From: an uncultured Bacteroides sp.
GTDB lineage: Bacteria; Bacteroidota; Bacteroidia; Bacteroidales; Bacteroidaceae
DNA: 64,000 bases
Assembly: GCA_900544075.1 (NCBI GenBank)
Contig: UQTJ01000014.1
Coordinates: forward strand, 18,203-82,202
Reading direction: 5' to 3'
The notes under the pieces are model-generated. The model had not been told where the DNA came from and ran no database searches. It worked only from the letters and a program-made list of their open reading frames with translations. Made by a program: the position numbers and the translations under genes. Below are positions 48,994 through 57,989 of this stretch, piece by piece. Every line of letters starts with the position of its first letter. The first letter of the stretch is position 1.

Positions 48994-50937
48994 TTATGAG
49001 TTGAGCTCTTCCAGTTCTATCTGAATCATCTCCCATTCCTCTTCTATCTGAGAAATCTGGTTTTTCAGCTCCTGATGCTGTTCATAGAGTTTCATGTCGG
49101 ACGCTCCTTCAGGAGTTGCCATCTTCTCTTCCAGTTGAGATATTTGAGTTTCTATTTTGGATATCCTGTCCTCACAGTCGGCTGCCTGTTTCTCTAATTT
49201 CTTGATTTTCCTGTTCAGTTCCTTCTGGGCCTCGTAAGAAAGCTTGCTTTCCGACTGTGCCGGCTGTTGCACTTCTTTTTTCTGCGACGAAGCTGTGGGC
49301 GACTGCGACAGATGCAATTCATTCAGACTTTCCATTTTCTTTTTCTGAAGAAAGTCGTATATACCTCCGATATGCTCCTTGACTACTCCACCGCCAAACT
49401 CATATACCTTGGTTATAAGTCCATCGAGGAACTCACGGTCGTGAGATACAACAATCACAGTTCCGTCAAACTCTTTGATAGCCTCTTTCAACACATCTTT
49501 GGAACGCATATCAAGATGGTTGGTAGGCTCGTCCAATATAAGGAAGTTTACTGGTTCAAGAAGAAGTTTTATCATTGCCAGACGGCTGCGTTCTCCTCCG
49601 GAAAGGACTTTTACCTTCTTGTCAGATGCCTCACCTCCAAACATGAACGCTCCAAGTATATCGCGTATCTTCAGACGGATATCACCTTTTGCCACACGGT
49701 CAATAGTATCGAATACAGTTACATTTTCATCGAGAAGCTGCGCCTGATTCTGTGCGAAATATCCTATCTGTACGTTATGTCCTATCACAAGTTTTCCCTC
49801 GTACGGAATCTGGTCCATGATACATTTGACCAGTGTAGACTTACCTTCACCGTTCTTACCAACGAAGGCTACCTTCTCACCTCTGTTTATTGTAAGCGTA
49901 ACATCGTGAAACACCACATGATCACCGTATGCTTTCTTTACATTCTCGCATATCACCGGATAGTTTCCCGAACGCATTGCCGGTGGAAATTTCAGTCGCA
50001 AAGAAGAAGTATCTTCATCGTCTATCTCTATAGGAACAATCTTTTCAAGCTGCTTTATACGACTCTGCACCTGAACGGCCTTTGTAGCCTTGTATCTGAA
50101 ACGTTCGATAAACTCTTCAGTGTCCTTTATTTCCTTCTGTTGGTTTTCGTATGCGCGGAGCTGCTGTTCGCGGCGTTCCTTGCGTAACACAACAAATTCA
50201 TCATACGGAACCTTATAATCGTATATATGTCCGCATGATATCTCTATAGTTCTGTTAGTGACATTATTGATGAAAGCACGGTCGTGACTGACGAGTACCA
50301 CAGCTCCAGGACTCATCTTCAGGAAGTTTTCAAGCCACTGGATACTCTCTATGTCAAGGTGGTTTGTCGGCTCGTCAAGCAAAAGGACATCAGGACGACG
50401 CAACAAGAGTTTAGCAAGTTCGATACGCATTCTCCAGCCACCGCTGAATTCGGATGTAGGTCTGTCAAAATCGCTTCTTGAGAATCCCAATCCGGTAAGA
50501 GTACGTTCTATCTCTGCCTTATAGTTTGTTCCGCCCATCATCATAAACCTCTCGTTCTCATGAGTGAAGCGGTCTATAAGTTCGTGATAGCTCTCTGAAT
50601 CATAGTCTGTCCTGTCGGCAAGCTCCTGATTCATTTTAGAGATACTGTCCTGCAATTCAAAAATATGCTCGAAGGCCATTTCAGCCTCAGCCATGACAGT
50701 TCTGGTATCACTCAGTATCATTACCTGAGGCAGATACCCTATTGTAACTCCACGCTGAACCGCCACTACCCCATCAGTAGGTGATTGCAGGCCTGCAAGA
50801 ATCTTCAGCATGGTAGATTTACCGGCTCCATTCTTACCGACAAGTGCTATACGGTCCTTCTTATTTATCACGTATGATACATCCTCAAACAGAGGAGTAA
50901 CTCCAAACTCAACTTTTAATCCTTCTACTGAAATCAT
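48994..50937 (-). CDS. ABC-F family ATP-binding protein
   Basis: This 647-residue soluble protein has two ABC ATPase domains and no membrane part. The first domain has GKNGAGKST near residue 37, FSGGWRMRIELAKLLL and LLLDEPTNHLD. The second has GKNGEGKST, LSGGERSRLAMIKLLL and LILDEPTNHLD. An interdomain linker rich in Arg/Lys/Gln and a C-terminal coiled coil follow (about 560-647). ABC-F proteins act on ribosomes in translation or antibiotic resistance; it resembles the Uup/YheS-type housekeeping group. It is monocistronic. Confidence 0.93.
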   Translation of the reverse strand: MISVEGLKVEFGVTPLFEDVSYVINKKDRIALVGKNGAGKSTMLKILAGLQSPTDGVVAVQRGVTIGYLPQVMILSDTRTVMAEAEMAFEHIFELQDSISKMNQELADRTDYDSESYHELIDRFTHENERFMMMGGTNYKAEIERTLTGLGFSRSDFDRPTSEFSGGWRMRIELAKLLLRRPDVLLLDEPTNHLDIESIQWLENFLKMSPGAVVLVSHDRAFINNVTNRTIEISCGHIYDYKVPYDEFVVLRKERREQQLRAYENQQKEIKDTEEFIERFRYKATKAVQVQSRIKQLEKIVPIEIDDEDTSSLRLKFPPAMRSGNYPVICENVKKAYGDHVVFHDVTLTINRGEKVAFVGKNGEGKSTLVKCIMDQIPYEGKLVIGHNVQIGYFAQNQAQLLDENVTVFDTIDRVAKGDIRLKIRDILGAFMFGGEASDKKVKVLSGGERSRLAMIKLLLEPVNFLILDEPTNHLDMRSKDVLKEAIKEFDGTVIVVSHDREFLDGLITKVYEFGGGVVKEHIGGIYDFLQKKKMESLNELHLSQSPTASSQKKEVQQPAQSESKLSYEAQKELNRKIKKLEKQAADCEDRISKIETQISQLEEKMATPEGASDMKLYEQHQELKNQISQIEEEWEMIQIELEELNS

Positions 50938-50966
50938 TCTCTACATATTGATTTACAAAGTGTCGG

Positions 50967-50974
50967 CAAAGTTA
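50967..50974 (-). promoter_or_regulatory. -7 element of the ABC-F gene
   Basis: On the minus strand this reads TAACTTTG, 29 bp before the ABC-F ATG. The -33 element is unclear. Confidence 0.55.
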
Positions 50975-51029
50975 GTATTTTTACATTAAATAGGAATTAT
51001 CGGTTAACAAGATTTTGTAATGAAAGCCA

Positions 51030-51112
51030 AAAATAAGAGACGCCCTCAATCACAGAGAACGCCTCCCAACTGAAGGATTAAATTTAAGAGAGAGATAGTA
51101 ATTAATAATTTG
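51030..51112 (-). ncRNA. Candidate small RNA of about 83 nt
   Basis: A TATATTTG element at 51117-51124 (minus strand) would start an RNA near 51112. It ends in a hairpin AGGCGUUC/GGGCGUCU (51064-51057 with 51045-51038, including G-U pairs) followed by CUUAUUUUU. The middle (UUAAAUUUAAUCCUUCAGUUGG) resembles that of the 45655-45718 RNA. The -33 spacing is imperfect, so support is weaker. Its strand matches purA upstream and ABC-F downstream. Confidence 0.42.
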
Positions 51113-51116
51113 TTTC

Positions 51117-51124
51117 CAAATATA
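51117..51124 (-). promoter_or_regulatory. -7 element of the 83-nt RNA candidate
   Basis: TATATTTG on the minus strand fits TAnnTTTG. TTTG copies upstream lie at 14 and 23 bp spacing rather than the usual 19-21; a GTTG lies at 20. Confidence 0.4.
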
Positions 51125-51243
51125 TGTATTTAAATCAACAAATGCAACAAATAAAAGAAAATTTCTTTCAAAATAAAACCAAAACTCCAATAATAGCAAA
51201 TATTTATTCAGTAAATAATCAATATGCTTACGAATAAACAAAA
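51125..51243. other. AT-rich intergenic sequence
   Basis: Between the 83-nt RNA promoter and the purA terminator the DNA is AT-rich. A minus-strand frame here (51050-51283) crosses a terminator hairpin and is not credible. I see no other feature. Confidence 0.4.
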
Positions 51244-51280
51244 GCTGCTGATTTCCATACCATAAATGGAAACCAGCAGC
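51244..51280 (-). terminator. Terminator of purA
   Basis: A 15-bp stem (51266-51280 with 51244-51258; one mismatch-type G-T pair) has a GCTGCTG core and is followed on the minus strand by TTTTGTTTATT. Confidence 0.9.
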
Positions 51281-51304
51281 CAAATAAATTATAATCCTGT
51301 CTGA

Positions 51305-52576
51305 TTATTCTTCAGTATATCTTTCGATAGTCTGTGCGCGGTCAGGACCTACAGAAACTATCTTGATAGGAGTACCAAGCTGTTCTTCGAGGAATGAGAT
51401 GTAAGCATTGAATTCTTCAGGGAATTCATCTTCACTTGTCATCTTAGTCATATCAGTCTTCCATCCCGGCATTTCAACATATACAGGTTCTACACCTTCG
51501 TTGATATCATATGGGAAGTAATCAATCTCCTCACCGTTTACTTTGTATGCCACACAAGCCTTGATAGTTTCAAATCCGTCGAGGACATCACTCTTCATAA
51601 GGATAAGCTGAGTAACACCGTTAATCATGATAGAGTAACGCAAAGCTACAAGGTCAACCCATCCGCAACGACGTTCACGACCTGTAACAGCTCCATATTC
51701 ATGACCAAGGTCACGGATTTTCTTTCCTGTTTCATCGAACAATTCTGTTGGGAAAGGACCTGAACCAACACGTGTACAGTAAGCCTTCATGATACCATAA
51801 ACTTCACCTATTTTGTTAGGGCCAAGTCCGAGACCTGTACAAGCACCGGCACAAATAGTATTAGAAGATGTTACGAACGGATAAGAACCGAAGTCAACGT
51901 CAAGCATTGTTCCCTGAGCACCTTCACAAAGAACACTCTTACCTTCTTTAAGAAGATTGTTTATTTCATGCTCGCTGTCCACAAGGTTGAACTGACGCAG
52001 ATATTCGATACCTTCCATCCACTGTTTTTCCAGTTCAGTGATATCATATTCATAGTTCAATCCTTTCAGAATCTGTTCGTGACGAGCTTTTGCAGCAGCA
52101 TATTTAGCCTCAAAATTATTCAATATGTCACCTACGCGCAAACCGTTACGGCTAATCTTGTCTGTATATGTAGGACCGATACCCTTACCGGTAGTTCCAA
52201 CCTTAGATGCACCTTTGGCAGCTTCATATGCAGCATCAAGAATACGGTGTGTAGGCAATATCAGATGTGCTTTCTTAGAAATGTGCAAACGTTCCTTCAA
52301 AGGATGTCCGCTTGCCTCAAGAGCCTCAGCCTCTGCCTTGAACAATGCCGGGTCAAGCACTACACCATTACCGATAATATTTACTTTGTCACCCTGGAAA
52401 ATTCCTGACGGAATAGAACGGAGAACATATTTCTGTCCTTCAAATTCCAGAGTATGGCCTGCGTTAGGACCACCCTGAAAACGCGCAACTACATCATAAC
52501 GTGGAGTCAAAACATCGACAACTTTACCTTTTCCTTCGTCGCCCCACTGTAAACCTAACAAGACATCTACTTTCAT
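51305..52576 (-). CDS. purA: Adenylosuccinate synthetase
   Basis: The 423-residue enzyme joins IMP and aspartate with GTP, the first committed step to AMP. The GTP-binding loop GDEGKGKV is at residues 12-19, followed by NAGHT, the signature GIGPTYTDKISRNGLRVGD (in part) and TGRERRCGWVDLVALRY (in part). The length is normal. It lies 26 bp downstream of the fur-like gene, so the two may be cotranscribed. The window also holds purL. Confidence 0.97.
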   Translation of the reverse strand: MKVDVLLGLQWGDEGKGKVVDVLTPRYDVVARFQGGPNAGHTLEFEGQKYVLRSIPSGIFQGDKVNIIGNGVVLDPALFKAEAEALEASGHPLKERLHISKKAHLILPTHRILDAAYEAAKGASKVGTTGKGIGPTYTDKISRNGLRVGDILNNFEAKYAAAKARHEQILKGLNYEYDITELEKQWMEGIEYLRQFNLVDSEHEINNLLKEGKSVLCEGAQGTMLDVDFGSYPFVTSSNTICAGACTGLGLGPNKIGEVYGIMKAYCTRVGSGPFPTELFDETGKKIRDLGHEYGAVTGRERRCGWVDLVALRYSIMINGVTQLILMKSDVLDGFETIKACVAYKVNGEEIDYFPYDINEGVEPVYVEMPGWKTDMTKMTSEDEFPEEFNAYISFLEEQLGTPIKIVSVGPDRAQTIERYTEE

Positions 52577-52602
52577 GATTCTTATATTTAATAATAGTTC
52601 TT

Positions 52603-53061
52603 TTATTTATTCTTTTTTCGTTTGGCCACGCACTTACTGCATAAACCGTATATATATAATGAATAATGCGTAGCCTGGAAACCTTTAAGCCTGCTTTGTA
52701 CTATGGCATGCTTCAGGTTCTCATCCTCAAATTCAGAAACCTTGCCACACATGGTACATATCATGTGATGATGCGTTTCATTGTTGTATGACCTTTCATA
52801 TTGTGATGTATTTCCGAATTGATGTTTGATTACCAGACCGGCATCTATCAGGAGAATAATGGTATTATACAAGGTAGCACGGCTGACACGGAATTTTTCC
52901 TTTTCCTCCATATATTGCAGCAGACTTTCTATATTGAAATGCCCCTTTATGGAATATATGGAATCGAGTATAGCATACCGCTCGGGCGTCTTCCGATGTC
53001 CGTTCTTCTGGAGGTACTCTGTTAGTACCTGTTTTACCGTATCTTTTATCTTGTCTGCCAT
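52603..53061 (-). CDS. Fur-family transcriptional regulator
   Basis: The 152-residue regulator has a winged-helix DNA-binding half (KNGHRKTPERYAILDSIY, SRATLYNTIILLIDAGLV) and a metal-binding half with HHHMICTMCGK and a second Cys pair in YGLCSKCVAKR (structural zinc). It may be an iron (Fur) or peroxide (PerR) sensor; the sequence alone does not settle which. It is upstream of purA and has its own promoter. Confidence 0.93.
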   Translation of the reverse strand: MADKIKDTVKQVLTEYLQKNGHRKTPERYAILDSIYSIKGHFNIESLLQYMEEKEKFRVSRATLYNTIILLIDAGLVIKHQFGNTSQYERSYNNETHHHMICTMCGKVSEFEDENLKHAIVQSRLKGFQATHYSLYIYGLCSKCVAKRKKNK

Positions 53062-53081
53062 TAAAAAATATCTTCAGCCGT

Positions 53082-53113
53082 CAAAGTTAATATATTTTAC
53101 TCAATCCAGGAAA
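53082..53113 (-). promoter_or_regulatory. Promoter of the fur-like gene and purA
   Basis: On the minus strand TTTC (53110-53113), a 20-bp spacer and TAACTTTG (53082-53089) fit the consensus. The ATG of the fur-like gene is 20 bp downstream. Confidence 0.65.
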
Positions 53114-53114
53114 A

Positions 53115-53786
53115 CTAAATGCAATATTCTATATCATATTTTATTTCGTCGATATAAAGCTTCTGTTCCGGACCGGCCGTTTTACTCAAAAGTCCAAGCT
53201 GTCTGCTTACCATTTTTGCATTCTCTTTCGACTGTGCAGAGAACTTCTTCAGAGCAGTGGACGCAGCCTTTTTTACCATAGGCTCACCACCTTCTATTTC
53301 TGTAAACGCCTGATCCAGAAATTCAGCCTCAGCACGCTCATTCAGCTTCATTCCCTTCATAAGCAGACGTGTCATAAGCATATATCCGCAAAACTGGAAA
53401 TACACACGTTCATCAGCAATCCATCTGAAAACCACTTCGGAAGCATAATCTACATTCTGTAGCAGGTTCATTACAGTATATTCAGCCAGTTCAGGATATT
53501 TCATATCTTCAATCCATATCTCTGCTATTTCCTTACAGAAAGAATCAGCAGGCTGAAGCAATGTAGCCATAATCTTGCATTCACGGATGTTTTCCTTCCA
53601 AAGAGCCTGAGCCAAATCATGATTTTTCTCATATCCGGCTGCAATCTCCTTGATACGGGAATATTCAATACCGAAATTCAGTTTATAATCCATGCCCTTT
53701 TCACGCATGCTCTGCGAGATGACACCGTTCATAAACAAACGGAATTTCGATTTTATGTCTTTTATCGTTTCTTGTACGTCATTCAT
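53115..53786 (-). CDS. DNA alkylation repair-like HEAT protein (AlkD family)
   Basis: The 223-residue all-helical protein matches the AlkD group of HEAT-like DNA glycosylases: NFGIEYSRIKEIAAGYEKNHDLAQALW (in part), RECKIMATLLQPADSF and WIEDMKYPELAEYTVMNLL (in part). AlkD removes positively charged alkylated purines. The key tryptophans and Asp of the Bacillus enzyme were not checked residue by residue, so activity is unproven. It is 9 bp downstream of the DPP III gene on the same strand. Confidence 0.85.
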   Translation of the reverse strand: MNDVQETIKDIKSKFRLFMNGVISQSMREKGMDYKLNFGIEYSRIKEIAAGYEKNHDLAQALWKENIRECKIMATLLQPADSFCKEIAEIWIEDMKYPELAEYTVMNLLQNVDYASEVVFRWIADERVYFQFCGYMLMTRLLMKGMKLNERAEAEFLDQAFTEIEGGEPMVKKAASTALKKFSAQSKENAKMVSRQLGLLSKTAGPEQKLYIDEIKYDIEYCI

Positions 53787-53795
53787 GTTATTAAA

Positions 53796-55760
53796 TCAAA
53801 GATTAGAATAGTCACGGCTGTAACGAAGCATCTGTTCAGTATAACCTTCGCTATAGTCAATTTTTACGTCTATAATATTATTGTCGTTATCAGTCACTAC
53901 ACTATATACAGGATTTACAAATCCCTTGTACGGTGCAAGGTTTAGAGCCTTGTATCTTTCAAGAATCTCAGCATGCAATGCAGGATTAACCTTAACGGCA
54001 TATTTCTCTACAAGTTCGCGTGCTGCTTCATAGTCTCCTTCACTCTTTATCCTCTGTATTTCTGCAAGCAGCATGCCGAAAAGAGAACGTAATTTCTCAT
54101 AATCGTTTATTACGACATAAGTTTTGCCGTCCTTTTTCACCAAATCCGCCACACCGTCTGCTACTCCGTGTTCCAAAGCCCAGGCAGCAATAAGCTGACG
54201 GTTACGCATATGCGATTCCTCAATGCAACATCCCGGTTCTATGCGGACAAGCTGCGTCAGCAATCCGTTCATCATATATGAATAGTATTCAGCCTTGTAT
54301 GCCTCACTGTCCGGAGTAAGTCCAAGCTCTACCATCTTTTCATCCGGTATATAATAAAGTCCGAACAAATCGGCACGTGCCTCTTCTACTGTAGCCCCGT
54401 ATGCCTTAAGAGCATCAGGGTCTACCCCCGGAAGGAGTTTTCCTGAACCGTGTCCAAGACACTCATGCAGGTCAGTATGTAGGTCGCCTGTAATATCAGC
54501 ATACTTGTCAAGAAGCTGTTTTTCATACTCGCCATATACAAATTCATCTCTGAACCCATTGCCTTTAGCGGCCTTGTTGTATGCATCAGTCAGATTACCT
54601 ATTGTAACAGATTTTGAGCCATGCACACTGCGAATCCAGTTCGAATTAGGAAGATTGATACCTATAGCACTGGCAGGATAAAGGTCACCGGCCAATATCG
54701 CAGCTGTAATGACTTTTGCAGAAACACCCTTTACCTCTGCTTTTTTAAACTGAGGAGAAACAGGCGAATTATTTTCAAACCACTGTGCATTACAGCTCAG
54801 CACCTCAGTGCGGTGTGTAGCCTCCAAATCCTTAAAGTTCACTATAGACTCCCAGCTCGCTTTCATTCCGAGAGGGTCACCATAGCTTTCTATAAACCCA
54901 TTAACAAAGTCAATACGCGACTCCGTATCCTTCAGCCAGCAAATGGAATAATCGTCAAATATTTTCAAATCACCGGTACGGTAAAACTCTATAAGCAGAC
55001 GTATAACCTCTTTCTGATGGTCATTTTCAGCTACCTCTAAGGCCTTCTCCAGCCAATAGACTATCTTGCTGATAGCCTTTCCATATTCACCGTCGAGTTT
55101 CCATACCACCTCGGTTATTTTGCCGTCCTTTTTTTCCAGACGGCTATTCATGCCATACATTACCGGAGTCTCATCTTCAGGAGATTTCATAGCCGAATAG
55201 AAACCCTCAGCCTCATGTTGTGTGACACCCACATAATAATTTGACGCCGATGTAAGCAGCAAATCCTCTCCATTCGCCTGATTAACACGCTTAGGCATTA
55301 TCTGAGGGTCGAAAATAACCGGGAACAGCTTATTGCATAATCCAGCCACAGTTTCACCTTCCGACAATGGCAACTGCGACTTATCCAGTCCCATTACGGC
55401 ATTACGAAAAAAGTCCACAGTAAAACCCGGTATAAACTTATCAGTAGAATAATGATGATGTATTCCGCTTGAGAACCATACCCTCTTAAGATATACTTCA
55501 AGAGCCTGAAATTCCGTATCATTACGGTCACCGTCGTAACCTGAATAAACAGCTTCAAGCATACGACGTATTTTCAGATTATATTTTCCGTTCTGGTCGA
55601 ACAGAATGTCACGTCCGTGCAACGCAGCCTCCGAAAGGTAATATATCAGCTCTTTCTGCTTTAAAGTCAAAGAGTCAAAACCATGTACCCTATATCTCAA
55701 GATCTGTAGGTCGGCAAATTTATCTACAGAATAGCTAAAATTATCTTCAGATGTTTTCAT
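53796..55760 (-). CDS. Dipeptidyl peptidase III (M49)
   Basis: I start at the ATG at 55760 (MKTSEDNFSYSVDKFADLQIL in part); an ATG at 55778 is possible. The 654-residue zinc peptidase has the M49 motif HECLGH at residues 432-437 and the second motif EEARADLFGLY about 25 residues later. It releases dipeptides from peptide N termini. It has no signal peptide, so it is cytoplasmic if the start is right. It overlaps the end of the AraC-type gene upstream and is followed by the AlkD-like gene. Confidence 0.92.
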   Translation of the reverse strand: MKTSEDNFSYSVDKFADLQILRYRVHGFDSLTLKQKELIYYLSEAALHGRDILFDQNGKYNLKIRRMLEAVYSGYDGDRNDTEFQALEVYLKRVWFSSGIHHHYSTDKFIPGFTVDFFRNAVMGLDKSQLPLSEGETVAGLCNKLFPVIFDPQIMPKRVNQANGEDLLLTSASNYYVGVTQHEAEGFYSAMKSPEDETPVMYGMNSRLEKKDGKITEVVWKLDGEYGKAISKIVYWLEKALEVAENDHQKEVIRLLIEFYRTGDLKIFDDYSICWLKDTESRIDFVNGFIESYGDPLGMKASWESIVNFKDLEATHRTEVLSCNAQWFENNSPVSPQFKKAEVKGVSAKVITAAILAGDLYPASAIGINLPNSNWIRSVHGSKSVTIGNLTDAYNKAAKGNGFRDEFVYGEYEKQLLDKYADITGDLHTDLHECLGHGSGKLLPGVDPDALKAYGATVEEARADLFGLYYIPDEKMVELGLTPDSEAYKAEYYSYMMNGLLTQLVRIEPGCCIEESHMRNRQLIAAWALEHGVADGVADLVKKDGKTYVVINDYEKLRSLFGMLLAEIQRIKSEGDYEAARELVEKYAVKVNPALHAEILERYKALNLAPYKGFVNPVYSVVTDNDNNIIDVKIDYSEGYTEQMLRYSRDYSNL

Positions 55761-56211
55761 GATTTTTTCTGTATTCATTAGGAGTAATACCTACTATTCT
55801 ATAGAAAGCCGCATAAAAAGACTGACGGTTTGCAAACCCCGACATAGCACTTATTTCCTCTATATTCTTTCCGGCATAGCGTTTGTCTGCCAACATATGT
55901 TTTGCATCCCTGATTCTATATTCATTGAGCAGGCACGAGAAATTCATTTTGAATTTCGAATTGACTACGGCAGAAAGATATCTTGTATTTGTCTTAAGCA
56001 GCTTGGCCAAATCGTTAGCCGAAAAATTCGGCTGTTTATATTTTTTCTGGGTAACGACCAATTCATAAATCTTATCGTAAAGTTCGTCTGCCAACTCCGT
56101 CCTTATCAGGTCCCTGTAAGGTGCAGACTTTATTTTCTTTTCTCTAAGATTATATGGCATCTTTACCTGTCCTTTGTTTTCATTATCAATTACTTCATGA
56201 TTATTTTCCAT
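55747..56211 (-). CDS. AraC-type HTH regulator
   Basis: The 154-residue protein has a C-terminal AraC HTH (about residues 70-150; FSANDLAKLLKTNTRYLSAVVN in part, YRIRDAKHMLADKRYAGKNIEEIS in part, GFANRQSFYAAFYRIVGITPNEYR in part). The N-terminal part is a short charged segment rather than a sensor domain. This resembles the separate regulator C-terminal parts of Bacteroidales HTCS proteins. It overlaps the DPP III start, so it is cotranscribed with it and may control nearby genes. Confidence 0.9.
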   Translation of the reverse strand: MENNHEVIDNENKGQVKMPYNLREKKIKSAPYRDLIRTELADELYDKIYELVVTQKKYKQPNFSANDLAKLLKTNTRYLSAVVNSKFKMNFSCLLNEYRIRDAKHMLADKRYAGKNIEEISAMSGFANRQSFYAAFYRIVGITPNEYRKNHENI

Positions 56212-56367
56212 TTGTGCTGATTCGTTTTAGTCTTCATTTACTATTTTTACAACACAAATTTGTAAGTTTTTTTTCAGACCACAAAATCTTTGTCTACATT
56301 TTTTTGGTTTATAAAATGCATTATTTTCGTATAAAACAAGTTTACAAGTTTTTACCATCATAAACAA

Positions 56368-56402
56368 AAAAAATGAGCATATCTATCGATACACTCATTT
56401 TT
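56368..56402 (-). terminator. Terminator after the SusD-like gene
   Basis: On the minus strand AAAAATGAG (56402-56394) pairs with CTCATTTTT (56376-56368), followed by T-rich sequence. Stem A/T-runs give it a U-rich end on either strand. Confidence 0.7.
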
Positions 56403-56439
56403 CATATCATACGTGTTATGTTTATCTAATCAATCACAT

Positions 56440-57789
56440 TCAATCCCATCCTGGATTTTGTACAAGATTCCTATTAGCAGACATTATATCCATCGGTATA
56501 GGAAGGAGATTCAGGTGTTGTCCCCAATCTTCGTTTTTCATAAATCTGTTCACGAGGTATTTTACACCTCTATTCCAACTACCAGACAAAATGTCAATAA
56601 CCTTTTGCTTTATTTCATCCGGCGAAGCATTAGCATCTATTCTAAACATATCATCATTCAATTGCTCTGCCAATTTATTCAAAGTATCCACAGATTTCTG
56701 ATGTTGAATTGAGCTAAAGACATAAGCATAAAACAAACAACCTTGAACTCCTACATGAGAATCATCCTGGTTTATCAAACCATCCATATTAGAATCCTCA
56801 AATACAAAATTTTCATCCGTTATTCTATCAATCATTACTATTAATCTTGCATAAACCAAATCCGAATCAAACGTTCCAGCTTGCAGAAGAGATGCAACAG
56901 CATTTACAAATAGGGCTTCTGTCAGCTCTGTTTCTTTTTTTGGGGAAATATGAATATAATATTCACAATCTTTCCTAATATAATCTGTTACCTCTTGCAA
57001 CATAGCACGTACCGGTTCTGAAACTGCCGGATACTGCGTATCAACAGGAACCCCTCCGAACAATGTTGCCAGATTCAAATGCATCATACTTCTATAATTA
57101 ATGGCTTTCGCAATAACCTGCTCTCTTTCCTGTTCCTTAATAACTTCATATTCACATGCTGTCAACAATAAATTGCAGGTATTAATAGCTTTATAAGATT
57201 CAAGCCATACTTTTTTCAAATCCTCATTTTTACTGTTCAACGATTTTCTGCTTTCCGGAGTGGAATACTTATCATCGATATCGTAAAAAGCGTTTCTTGC
57301 ATCCCAAAAGCCATATTCAAGTTTCTCCATGGCGGCCTTTATCTTTTCAGGATTATTTACATCATCAGGACTGCCGGGTGCTACTGAAGGAGAATTATTC
57401 AACAAGACCTGCATTTCCTCCCCTTTACAAACAAAAGTAATCGTAGCCATGAATATATCAGTTCCCGCTTCAGGATTAAGCTTGATAGTCACGGAATAAT
57501 CTCCGGCCTTATCGCCACTGCTCGGCTCAAGCGTAACCCACTCGGATGATTCACCTGCCTTAGATGGAGCTGATTCGTTTGCATTTTTAAAATACTCCAC
57601 ACTTGATGTCCACGGACCTGTAGTGGTAAAATCAACAGTCAATGACGCCTGTGTATCCCCCAAATACACTGTCTGTTCCAATGACTCCTTGTCTTTTACC
57701 TTGAAATTCTTATATTCAGAATCTCCTGTTTCACATCCGAATACAAGTACCGCTGTTAGGATACCTAAAATTAATCTGAATGCTTTCAT
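56440..57789 (-). CDS. SusD-like lipoprotein with N-terminal BACON-type domain
   Basis: This 449-residue lipoprotein (lipobox VFGC, Cys19) has an N-terminal BACON-like beta domain (about residues 35-130; VTLEPSSGDKAGDYSVTIKL in part, ATITFVCKGEEMQVLL). The rest, about 150-449, is a short SusD/RagB-like helical domain. Its signs are YKAINTCNLLL, YRSMMHLNLATLFGGVPVDT (in part) and the ending LLPIPMDIMSANRNLVQNPGWD (in part). SusD proteins bind glycans at the surface with a SusC porin, but no SusC is adjacent, and the domain is shorter than the usual 450 or more residues. It is convergent-free, alone, and divergent from recQ. Confidence 0.82.
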   Translation of the reverse strand: MKAFRLILGILTAVLVFGCETGDSEYKNFKVKDKESLEQTVYLGDTQASLTVDFTTTGPWTSSVEYFKNANESAPSKAGESSEWVTLEPSSGDKAGDYSVTIKLNPEAGTDIFMATITFVCKGEEMQVLLNNSPSVAPGSPDDVNNPEKIKAAMEKLEYGFWDARNAFYDIDDKYSTPESRKSLNSKNEDLKKVWLESYKAINTCNLLLTACEYEVIKEQEREQVIAKAINYRSMMHLNLATLFGGVPVDTQYPAVSEPVRAMLQEVTDYIRKDCEYYIHISPKKETELTEALFVNAVASLLQAGTFDSDLVYARLIVMIDRITDENFVFEDSNMDGLINQDDSHVGVQGCLFYAYVFSSIQHQKSVDTLNKLAEQLNDDMFRIDANASPDEIKQKVIDILSGSWNRGVKYLVNRFMKNEDWGQHLNLLPIPMDIMSANRNLVQNPGWD

Positions 57790-57842
57790 AACAATACACT
57801 TTTTAAGCTTAAACTACTAAATATATAATCGCACATTTTTTA

Positions 57843-57850
57843 CAAAGATA
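57843..57850 (-). promoter_or_regulatory. -7 element of the SusD-like gene
   Basis: On the minus strand this reads TATCTTTG, 53 bp before the ATG. No -33 TTTG lies at the usual distance. Confidence 0.55.
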
Positions 57851-57956
57851 ATATTTCCAATCCAAACACTTCTCACCTTTTTCAGTGAAAAAACAGACTA
57901 AACTACAACTTTTTATATATAGTGATGCGTTATACCGATTTTCATCATAAAAACAC

Positions 57957-57964
57957 TATCTTTG
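57957..57964 (+). promoter_or_regulatory. -7 element of recQ
   Basis: TATCTTTG is a full match to TAnnTTTG, 25 bp before the recQ ATG. No clear -33 TTTG is visible. Confidence 0.6.
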
Positions 57965-57989
57965 CCGACCCAAAACAAATAAAATCAAG

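Noticed and set aside
49267..50187. Plus-strand open frame of 306 codons opposite the ABC-F gene
   Set aside because: It lies inside a gene with complete ATPase motifs on the other strand.
51050..51283. 77-codon minus-strand frame after purA
   Set aside because: It spans the purA terminator hairpin and an sRNA candidate, and its composition is that of AT-rich noncoding DNA.
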